Shown piece after piece: positions 55,786 through 64,000 of a stretch of DNA of 64,000 nt. The position numbers and the translations under genes were made by a program. The stretch covers positions 119,727,947 through 119,791,946 of the forward strand of contig NC_080678.1 in assembly GCF_030445035.2 (NCBI RefSeq). Reading direction: 5' to 3'. Each line of letters starts with the position of its first letter. Position 1 is the stretch's first letter. The notes beneath the pieces were generated by a model. It ran no database searches. It saw only the letters and a list, made by a program, of their open reading frames with translations, and was not told the DNA's origin. This stretch comes from Dasypus novemcinctus (Eukaryota > Chordata > Mammalia > Cingulata > Dasypodidae).

Positions 55786-56589
55786 GGTGGCAGAAGAAGG
55801 AAGTTTGGACTTGGCTTGGAACTTGCCACATGTCTCTGGACAGATCACTCCCCCATTTCTGCACCACAGTTGCCCTCGGGTCTCCTCTGGGAGCACAGCA
55901 GGAAGTGCCTGCCTTTGGGAGGTGTCAGCACGTGCCAGGGTAGATGGAGTTGGTGGGCAGCTGGCCAGGGAAGCTGCCACAGGTGCTCAGGCTCTCCGTG
56001 GTTGGCGAGAGTTGCCACACGCTCCCGAGCCTTGCCGACCTGGCGCAGACGCGCCTGTGGCTAAAGATCCCCTTCCCAGGGTAGCCTCCAGAGGTGGGGG
56101 GTGGCTGAAAGGTGGGCCTCCCCTCTCTCAACCACCAACTGCCTGCTTCTTCCGGGGGGGAGGTGTTAGGTGGTCTGGCCCCGAGGCCGTGGCCCAGCTC
56201 AGACCTGATGAGGCGCCCCATTTCACCCAGGCCAGTGCCAGGGGGCTGCAGGTGCCTGATGCACCCACCCCAGAGCCCTGGGTTCAGGCCACTTGGTGCC
56301 TGGGAGCCTCCAGTGCCCCACAGCAGTGGCCTCCCCTTGGCCTACCAGCTGCAGCTACAGGCTGCTGGGTCTCCTGTGCTCAGGGTTGCACAGGTCCCCC
56401 CAACAGTTTGCATGGGGCCCAGCTCAGGCCTCGTCAGCTGGAGTTGGCCTGGGGTCCTCCTCAGGAAGCCAGAAGCCTTTGGAATAAAACAGCAGCCGCC
56501 CCACAGTAGGGGGGCACCATGGCTCACCTCCCCTAACAAGCAGGGGCTTCAGGACCCCACTTTCCTAGAAGGGGAGCTCCTCGCGGGAT

Positions 56590-56650
56590 CTGACCAGGGT
56601 CACACAGTCAGGCTCAGACTTGAACCCACGATCCCAGGCTCTTGGTCACA
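56590..56650 (-). repeat. MIR SINE fragment
   Basis: 'gaccagggtcacacagtcag' followed by 'agacttgaacccacgatccc' is a reverse MIR 5' half. Confidence 0.7.
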
Positions 56651-56794
56651 GCTCCTTTTGGACAGAGCCAGGGTTTCCTGTGCAAGGAGGTGGGTCTGGG
56701 CTGGGGACGAAAAGGAGAAGGAGGCGGTTGGCCAGAGCTGCCAGGGGACAGTGAGCTGGAGGGCGGAGGCCCTGGGCCACCATCTCTCCTTCTT

Positions 56795-56900
56795 GGTTCC
56801 AGCTGCTTTAATTGGCTGGGACTGCCAGTAGCACTGACATTTACCTGGTGGGGAAGAGGGGCCCCCCTCCAATCAAGATGCTAAAAATAACCAGGCCCAG
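56795..56900. promoter_or_regulatory. Candidate element with exact MEF2 site
   Basis: A short AT-richer block with 'gctgctttaattggctggg' and an exact MEF2 consensus CTAAAAATAA (56,881-56,890). No repeat is recognised. Confidence 0.3.
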
Positions 56901-57339
56901 CCTCCCAGGGCCCCTGACCGGCCAGGGCCTGCCTGCCCACCTCACCAACCTTTTCCTTGGGTGCTGGGAGCAAATTGCTTTGCAAGCATGCAGTTGCTCG
57001 TACCAAGGGGCTGGTAGGGGGATGCCACTGCAAGAACCACCTGGCCCCAGGGATCAGGGCAGTGGACCCCTGCTTGAGCCCCAGATTTCCTGCCCCTTTT
57101 CCCCTCTGCTGCCAGCCCTCCCAGGCTGGCCACCCTGCCCCTTCCTTGGGCTGCAGAGTTTCTCCTGGATGATCTGGGCCCTAACGATGGGCTGTGCACA
57201 CCCCCTCCTCTCAGTCATCTGGTGCTCAGCTCAGGTCCTGCCCTGTGCTGGACACACACAGTCGGACACATGTGGCCTTCTGCCCACAGGCTGCTGTTTA
57301 TCCTGTCACATGAGCAACCAAGACTTTGGGGCCAGGCAG

Positions 57340-57450
57340 GTTTAAATCCTGCTCAGTGATCTTAGCACAATTCTGAGCCTCTGTCTTCTCATCTTTGAAA
57401 TGGACGTTGTCATCCAGTCTTGTAGTCCTGTTGCAGGAATGAGGTGGGGT
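57340..57450 (+). repeat. MIR SINE fragment
   Basis: It shows 'tttaaatcctgctcagtgat', 'ctgagcctctgtcttctcat' and 'ctttgaaatggacgttgtc', a sense MIR. Confidence 0.75.
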
Positions 57451-57784
57451 CATGGGCAGAAAGCTGGGACAGCTGGGCCCCGGGGCAGGCGGGAGGCATT
57501 ACGTTTATCTTTGCTTTCTCTTCTGAGGTCGAGGACCCTGGGAGCCTAGTAAATTTGGGTGAGAAGAGGAAGGATTGGGGAGTGAGTCTCCCCCAAGAAC
57601 GGGGGCCCTGGCCCGGTCCCGTGCACCTCTGGAACGGCCCGCAGTGCCCGCGCAGCCCGTGTTTGCCTGGCCCTTGCCCTGGGTCGGTAAGACCAGGTCA
57701 CGCTGACATTGGCCTCCATCTCCCTGGCTTTGGGGTCAGCCCAATAAAAATACAAGTAGTTTTGTACCTGGCAGCTGTGCAAGA

Positions 57785-57925
57785 CTGGGCTGTGACTTAA
57801 ACCCCTGCCTGCCTCAGCTTACTCATCTGAAAATGGGGATAGCAACGGTCCCTGCATGGTAAGTATCACGGGCATTCAATTAGCAACACGTGCTTAGTGC
57901 TAGCCCGGCGTCTGGCACTCTGGTA
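57785..57925 (+). repeat. MIR SINE fragment
   Basis: It shows 'ctcagcttactcatctgaaa', 'atggggatagcaacggtcc' and the 3' part 'gtgcttagtgctagcccgg'. Confidence 0.75.
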
Positions 57926-57939
57926 GGAAGGCCAGTGGT

Positions 57940-58150
57940 GGCAGCTGGTGACAATAACAGCAGCCACCTGCCGTTTGTTGAATGACGAGTGTCAGCTGCT
58001 GTGCTAAAGCACTTTGCTCTTACTATCTGATTTAATCCTCGTGACAACCCGACCTAAGGTAGAATGTTTCAGATGAGGAAACTGAGGCAACCCAGAGGTC
58101 ATACCCAGACTGAAAGCAGGAGAACTGAAAGCCAGAATTTAATTCCAGCC
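57940..58150 (-). repeat. MIR SINE, near full length
   Basis: In reverse order: 'gctgctgtgctaaagcactt', 'tctgatttaatcctcgtgac', 'cagatgaggaaactgaggca' and 'agaatttaattccagcc'. It stands tail to tail with the preceding sense MIR. Confidence 0.8.
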
Positions 58151-59429
58151 TGGCAAGGAAGAAGAGCCGTCCTGGTTTGCCCCTGGCTATTGCAGTTTTC
58201 ACTGAAATTTCTGCCGCCCGGAAACCTCTCAGTGCCATGCAATTCCGGACGGCTGACCGCTTTAGTGGCCCCACCCCCAGCCCCCTGGATCTCCCTTCTT
58301 GGCCCGGGGCTTCTGGGGTGCCCTCTGGGCTGGGCCCCAAGCCCCGGCGGGGCCCCTCCCCTGCACCTCTTAGATCCCCCACTCGAGCCCACCGCCCAAG
58401 GCCTGCCTCTAACTCCCTGACCCAGTTTCCTCTGCCCACGCCCCTCCCCCGTGCCAGCAGGAGGGGTCTGCGTCATGCCGCAGCCCCCAGCCTGGTGCCT
58501 GCAGCTGACCGGTGGATCCTGGGCCGCACTCCCCAGCCTTGGTCTCCCCATTCGTAATTACGAGGGCTTTCTTTCGGAGCTCTGCTTCCGCTTTCTCGGG
58601 GGAGCCTGGAACACGCTTTCTTAAAAGAGGGAGCGCGGAAAGGTCTGGGCAGCAAGGAGAGAGGGCATTGGGCCCTTCTGGAGCTCAGCTGACGAAGGAG
58701 AACGGCCAGCCTGGGGGCAGAGCCCAGTCGGAGGCCTGGCAGTGCCGGGGCTTCTGGGGGCAGGGGCCCAATCTTTGGGGGTCCTGGCTCGATTAATATT
58801 GAAATGCAGGCGGCCCCTGATTCAGAGACATTGGGCATCCAGAGCCCCCGGAGGGCTGGGGCAGAGCCCTGGCTTGTCCCTTCCCTCTCCCTCTCCCGCG
58901 TATTGGACAGTCTGTTCAACCCCCGTAGCCATCTCTGGGGCCGGTGTCCCCTCCCCATTCCCACCCCTGCTGCCTTCAGGTCTCACCGGCTTCCTACGTC
59001 TCCCACACCGGATCCCCACTGCGCTGCCGTCCCTGCCCCCCACTGTCACTGGAAGAACGTCCAGACCCCAGGGCTCACTCCAAGGCCCCTTCTGGAGCTC
59101 AGTGCGGCTGTCCAAAGCTGCTGTGCCCTCCTCACCCTCCCCCTGCGTTCCCAGGCCCTCCTGCCCCCCAGGCAGGCCTTTCCGAGACCCGGCCCACCAC
59201 GGCTCCTCCCCGAAGAGGGAGGTGGGAAGGGGGAGTGGGAGAAGCCCTGGGTGCTCCGGCCTCACCCGGGAAGGCGGCTTGGGTGTGCCCCAGCTCTCCG
59301 GGCCACCCCTCAGGCTCCCCCTTGAACTGCCACCGTGACCTCACCCAGTGCATCTCATGCCCTGCCTCCTGGAGGGCAGCAGCTATCTCCCCACTCCCGT
59401 GGAGGCCGGGCCCCTGGGGTGGCAGGAAA

Positions 59430-59640
59430 GTGCAGCAGTCGGGTCATAAATTTGGGAGTCTGAGTCTGGCTGCAGCACTTAGTGACCTTGGGCAGTTCCT
59501 TTACCTCTCTGAGCCTCTGCTATCATTTATGAAACGGGGGTAATAACAGTCCTGCCTTCACAGCATGGGTTGGATTAAATGAGATGTAAAGCCTTTGCAC
59601 AGTCCTGGAACATTTTAATGCAATGCAATAAAGTCAGCTG
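59430..59640 (+). repeat. MIR SINE, near full length
   Basis: A well preserved sense copy: 'tctgagtctggctgcagc', 'gtgaccttgggcagttcc', 'acctctctgagcctctgc', 'ggttggattaaatgagatgt' and 'cctttgcacagtcctgg'. Confidence 0.85.
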
Positions 59641-60239
59641 TCAGCAGCATCTTTATCATCATGCTATCACCAGGGCAGGGACCTCCCGTATCTCTGAGAT
59701 GAGGGCCCCGTCTTCCACATGGGCCTCTCTGGTTCTGACCCCTTGCCGTCCCCTTTGGCCTTCGCCTGCCCTCACACTCCCCTCCCTATCTCCTAAGACC
59801 CAGGAAGCCTGGCCCTCACTGGCCTCGGGTTGTCCCTGGCACACCAGCCTTATCTGCCCCCTCCCTGTGGAATGCCTTCAGGGCTGGCCTCGTTCCGTTA
59901 CCTGTTCTCTGCCCACCCCTCGTAGGTGCCCCCGTCTGCACAGGTAGCTGTAAGAGTTTGTCAGGCTGCATTGCTGTTCACACTCACCAAGTCCCTTCCA
60001 AGAACAATCCAGCAGCAGCCCGCCGGGCCTCTGGGCCCACCCACGAGGTTGCCGAGGGGTCTTCCTAGACCAGGCTGGAGCCGCCTGGCGCGGGCTGACG
60101 GCAGAGACCCACCCGTCAGTGGGGGGAAGGGGGGGACAGCGGGGTCTGGATCCATGTCAGAAGGTTTTGAAAAGCTGGGCCACCTCCCACTTCTCCATGT
60201 GGGGTGGTGGTTTGTGTGTTCCGGTCTTTTCCCCACCCC

Positions 60240-60360
60240 CACTGCTCTGTTAAATTGTTATTATATTTAAACAAATCAATTCCGTTGCAGAGTTTTTCCT
60301 GTCCTAATGATGAGTTTGCAGCACAAATGCCATTGATTTTTCACAGCCCTGAGAACCGGT
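60240..60360. promoter_or_regulatory. AT-rich non-repeat block, conserved-element candidate
   Basis: About 120 bp of low-GC sequence (ttattatatttaaacaaatc, cctaatgatgagtttgcag, cattgatttttcacagccc) with no repeat signature, and a GC-rich CpG patch (60,395-60,480) directly after it. Confidence 0.35.
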
Positions 60361-60904
60361 TGATGAATAGCAGCAGGCTTGCCTTCGGAGAGGCACTTAG
60401 AGCGGCTGGCGTGGCCCCTCTGCGCCCCGGGCGCGCCCCCCGCCCCGCCCCCTGGTTTAGTTGCCGCCGGCAGTCAGGGCTGCGTTCCTGAACGAGGCCT
60501 AGAGCCTACCGGGGGTGGAATGTCACGCTGGGGCCTGGCCCCTGGTTCTGGGGAAACAGTAATAATAGAGGTTTTTATTGATTTTGGCCAAAGGCGGTAG
60601 TGAAACTTACAGAAACAGAAGCGGTGCGGTGTGATCTTCCTCTCCCCTTACAAGTTCAGAGCCAGGTCCTGAGGGTGACGGTGGATGTCCGGCTCGGGCA
60701 CCGAGCAACGCGGCGGCGTTGCCGGGGTGGCGGGGAGGTGGTTTGGGTGCTGCTGCTTCGAAGCAGAGGTTGGGAGGGTAGAGAGCAGGCCAGGGGATGC
60801 GCCACTGGCCTCTGAAGTCCTTCCCAGAACCCGTGTTCAAAGTCACCGCCGCTCCGCAGGGCTTTTGCCTTTTAGATCCCTGCTGCGGAGGGGTGGTTTT
60901 GAGC

Positions 60905-61000
60905 TTTCTAATTACCCAAGACTCAGGAGGGCAGGGATTATTACTCCCAGGTTAGGGGCGGGGACTGAGTCAAGGTCACTGGAGGAAAGAAAGCTCCAGG
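60905..61000 (-). repeat. MIR SINE fragment
   Basis: It shows 'gattattactcccaggtta', a lost centre and 'gagtcaaggtcactggagg', a diverged reverse MIR. Confidence 0.5.
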
Positions 61001-61912
61001 CCCTGAGTGCATCAGCTCCCTTCTCTCCTCCGGCTGTCCCCAGGAGGCTCTGGGCGCAGGGGCTCCTGCAACAACAAAGACAGGGAAGCTCCTCCTACCT
61101 CCAGCCTCTGTCCCCTCTTCATCTGCCAAGGGCCACAGTCATCATCCAGGGGCCTCGACTCAGCTGCCTGCGGCTCATCACATCCCACAAGCATGGGGCT
61201 GGGGGTGGGGGTAAGGCAGGAGGGAGTGGTGGGGACTGTGGCAAACTAGAGAGTGTTTCCCCCGCCTAAATCCCTCCAAGTCTTGGTGTTTTTAGTATGT
61301 CCTTGCCCATAAAGCTATTCAACCATGGGCCGAATGTGCTCTCCATTCTAGTTCAAGCCTTGGCTTTGGGAGACAAAAATGTGTGGCCCAGCACTGGGAG
61401 TGGCTCTTCAAGGTCACATCACAGGGCAGTGGGGTCCCTGTGCTGGGAGGGGGAGGATGGCGCCTCTCAGGCCAGTGCTCTCTCCCTCTCCCCTGCCAGC
61501 TTGGATGGACCCTCCCCTAGCAGTGGGGGATGGGAAGGGAGCAGAGGTTTCTGTTCTAGGGGAGACAGGCCCCTCCCTCGGGGGATCCAGGGATCCTCCG
61601 CAGAGCAGCCCCTTCCCCCCACCTCCTGCTTGGCCCCGGTAATCAGGTTAGCGTCGGCTGGCTCGACAAGGCTCACGCAGCCGAGCCTGGCCCGCTGCCT
61701 CCAATGGCCTGTCCGCCTGGCCCTCTCGGCCTGGCCCGGGGGTGGGGAGAGGGGCGCGAAGTAAAGCAGTGGGAAGGAACTGCCCCACGCCCTTGCTCCT
61801 CCCCTGTCCACGCTTCCAGACCCCTAGCCTGGCGTGCCAGATCCATCCCTGCAACCAGGCCTTGTTCATGTGGCCAGCCTCCACGCCCTGTGCACTCGCC
61901 CGCCATCGCCAG

Positions 61913-62116
61913 GCTCTTTCCCACCTCCTGCCTTTGCACGATGCTCTTTCCCACCGCCTGCCTTTGCACGATGCTCTTTCCCACCTCCTGCCTTTGCACG
62001 ATGCCCTTTCCCACCTCCTGCCTTTGCACGATGCTCTTTCCCACCGCCTGCCTTTGCACGATGCTCTTTCCCACCTCCTTTGCACGATGCTCTTTCCCAC
62101 CTCCTGCCTTTGCACA
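61913..62116 (+). repeat. 30-bp minisatellite, about seven units
   Basis: Five consecutive 30-bp units start at 61,913, 61,943, 61,973, 62,003 and 62,033. A 26-bp unit at 62,063 lacks four bases. A terminal partial unit runs from 62,089 to about 62,116. Units carry either CACCTCC or CACCGCC in the order T, G, T, T, G, T, T, which suggests a three-unit higher-order duplication. Since 30 is a multiple of three, every frame repeats a 10-residue peptide on both strands. These open frames are artefacts. There are no spacers, so it is not a CRISPR array. Confidence 0.95.
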
Positions 62117-62639
62117 CGGAAGGCCTTTCTCAGAAACCTCCAGTGCACCCTGCAAAACTCGCCCTGGGTCTTCCTCTGGGCTGCCTCCTCTCTGATTCTA
62201 GCCTCTGGACTCCCGCAGCTCTGGGGGCTTCTCTGTTCTGGAATTTAATCCCACTACATCCAGTGCATCATTCCTGGATTGATCTCCCTTGAGTTCCTGG
62301 AGAAAAGAAAGATTTCCCTCCTCCCTGGGCCTCCGGGTGCAGCACAGAGCTTTGCTCGGGGACAGAATAAGGTCAGCAGAGAAGAGTGAGCTGGGGACCG
62401 GGGCAGGGAAAGAGACACAAATGGCTCCAGCCTGCTTCCCGCTTGAGAGGCCATTCCCTGCCAGCACCAGGCCTGAAACAGACACCCAGGGCCTTGGCCG
62501 TACTTTTTCACAGCCTGACATTCAACAGGCCAGACCCTACACCTCCTGGGCTCTGAAGCACCCTCCCCTCCCAAGACCCTGCCCCTGCAGCCGAGACCCC
62601 TCCCCCAGCTGTGCCCAGACCTCACCCCTCGGTTCCCGC

Positions 62640-62905
62640 TAACTTTGTTTTATAAATAAATTATATAAATAGGCTCCTCTGATTCCTCAGAGCATGCAGC
62701 GTCTAAGGACTGGGGCACTGCTGCAGGCATAATTGTACTACCGAATCCATCAGCTGCCTAATTACCATTCATTTTGCATTTATTTCTGCTAATTAAAAAG
62801 AGAGAAACTCCTAACAACTTTTACGTAAATACTATATTTGTTCTATGTAAAGATGGGATGCTAATTTGCTGGTGATTAGCTGATTATCTAATTTTATAGC
62901 TGTCA
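62640..62905. promoter_or_regulatory. AT-rich homeobox-motif block, strongest conserved-element candidate
   Basis: About 265 bp of sharply AT-rich, non-repetitive DNA between GC-rich flanks. It contains two exact TAATTA homeodomain cores (62,759-62,764 and 62,790-62,795), an octamer-like ATTTTGCAT (62,771-62,779) and further ATTA/TAAT words (gctaatttgctggtgattag, tgattatctaatttt). Such blocks usually prove to be deeply conserved developmental enhancers. Conservation itself cannot be tested here. Confidence 0.45.
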
Positions 62906-63094
62906 TGCAGGACGGCCCTGTTTCCCCTTGGCACCCCAGACAGCACTCCAGGCCCCCGTCAGGTGGAGGAGGGGGTCAGAGGGGGTCCTCCGTGGGTGCT
63001 GAGAGGACCTGTTGGAGCCCAGGGGCCCCAGGCCCACCAGGCACCTCTGGGCTCCTGGGACACTGCCATCTTGGACCCTCAGACCCAGGAGGCG

Positions 63095-63225
63095 CTTTGG
63101 CTCATCCATTCATTCTGTACAGATGGAGAAACTGAGGCCCAGAGAGGTGTGAGGTCTCCCAGCAAGACAGTGGTAGAGACCAGTCCCTGACCCAGGAATG
63201 GAGTGTGGACTCCCATTCCAGTGCT
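63095..63225 (-). repeat. MIR SINE fragment
   Basis: It shows 'ctgtacagatggagaaactg', 'aggcccagagaggtgtgag' and 'ctcccagcaagacagtgg', a reverse MIR core. Confidence 0.85.
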
Positions 63226-63589
63226 CACCCCACCTTATGCTTTTGCCGTGAGACTGCTTTATTTGCTGGCAGAGAAATCTCTGGACCAAACGTAATCCCT
63301 GCAGAGCTCTGGTGAGGGCTGGTCAGAGCCCGTGGCCCAAGGCAAACCGTGTGTGTGCCCTTCTGAAAATCTCCGCCCCTTCCCGCTTCCCCATCTGGGC
63401 ACATGTGTCTGCCGCCCACAGCCCCCCGAGCACACACGTCCCTCCCAACCCAGGCCCACACTCCCCCAGGACGGCCCTCTCTGAGCCCCGCACCCAGCCC
63501 TGGGCATCACCAGGACTTGTGGCAGGATCTGAATTTCCCTTTTTAATATCATGTACGTCTTTTCACACGAACTGGAAAAAACATGCTTG

Positions 63590-63740
63590 CTTAGTAGGCT
63601 AAACCCATGGTTTCACAGATGATAGTGCTTTTGATGAGGCTAAGTAAAAAAGAAAGTGTTTAAAGTGATTTAGATAAAAACACAGAAATGATTAAGGTGG
63701 AACACAGATGTGACTTACAATATCAGATAACGGAAGTTGG
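63590..63740. promoter_or_regulatory. AT-rich non-repeat block
   Basis: A low-GC stretch (gtgatttagataaaaacac, gaaatgattaaggtgg, atcagataacgg) with two GATA-type words and no repeat signature. It is a conserved-element candidate by composition. Confidence 0.3.
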
Positions 63741-64000
63741 GGACACGCTGGGGGAGGGTCTGAGAAGTCTGGGCCAGGAGGCCAGAGTGGGCCTGGAGGC
63801 TCTGCAGATGGGGTCAGCACCCGCCTGCAGCCTCCGCGCCCCGCGCTGGGCCTGCGAGCCCTTCTCTCCCAGCCCTGCAGTCCACCGGAATGAGCCCCGG
63901 GAAAGGCATCATTTGGCCTCCCAGAAGCCAGTTCAAGTGGGATTTGTTTCAGAAAGGCAAGGTATGGGCGAGTCACCGCTTAGAGACCCCCCGGGTGAAT

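Larger units (their letters stand above)
49359..64000 (+). other. Intron-like DNA to the right edge
   Basis: No further exon with paired splice sites is convincing here. The stretch contains MIR and L2 copies, one long SINE, a minisatellite, a CTCF-like motif and AT-rich islands (all listed separately). Two open frames of 361 and 317 codons at about 54,979-56,509 overlap each other in different frames, lack domains and run through unique GC-rich DNA, so I do not call them. Confidence 0.4.

Noticed and set aside
54979..56509. Two overlapping open frames of 361 and 317 codons
   Set aside because: They overlap in different frames, lack domains, and include L2-like segments (for example 'gtcttcctggaggaggtg'). 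A real exon of this size would show one dominant frame.
61913..62116. CRISPR-like array
   Set aside because: The repeats are directly adjacent without spacers, and the sequence is mammalian.
61648..62292. Repetitive proteins over the minisatellite, on both strands
   Set aside because: A 30-bp unit keeps every frame open and repeats ten residues in all of them, so the frames follow from the period and not from selection.

Overview
This is a GC-rich stretch of placental-mammal nuclear DNA, most likely from a xenarthran and probably an armadillo (Dasypus-like). The main evidence is a set of interspersed repeats. Three short reverse-oriented SINEs (around 15.4, 32.2 and 32.3 kb) have a head that matches tRNA-Ala. 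One longer tRNA-headed SINE (53,889-54,299) carries a 12-bp target-site duplication. These look like the DAS-type SINEs known from xenarthrans. A LINE-1-like 3' tail (about 40.9-41.7 kb) is also of the kind I associate with this group. Many old MIR, L2 and L3/CR1 fragments confirm a mammal. I support no protein-coding exon: the long open frames are GC-rich or repeat-driven and none carries a recognisable protein domain.

Layout. 1-2,930 is unannotated upstream DNA with two MIR fragments. About 2,930-6,550 is a large CpG island. Inside it, a lower-GC core with a CCAAT box (4,851-4,856) is followed by an ATG-free GC-rich leader that ends at a strong 5' splice site (GTAAGT at 5,192). I read this as the first, non-coding exon of a plus-strand gene. 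From 5,192 to 49,244 the DNA looks like one long first intron. It holds old repeats, several AT-richer islands that resemble conserved non-coding elements, and secondary CpG-rich patches. A well-formed, ATG-free 114-bp candidate exon lies at 49,245-49,358, between a polypyrimidine tract with AG and a GTGAGC donor. It would be a second 5'-UTR exon. From 49,359 to the right edge is further intron-like DNA with MIR/L2 copies, the long SINE, a 30-bp minisatellite (61,913-62,116) and an AT-rich homeobox-motif block near 62.64-62.9 kb.

How the parts fit. The simplest reading is the 5' portion of a developmentally regulated gene: a CpG-island promoter, two untranslated leader exons spread over about 44 kb, and scattered candidate enhancers. 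I cannot name the gene from the sequence alone. A comparative search (human/armadillo alignment, RNA-seq) would settle the exon calls and the name.
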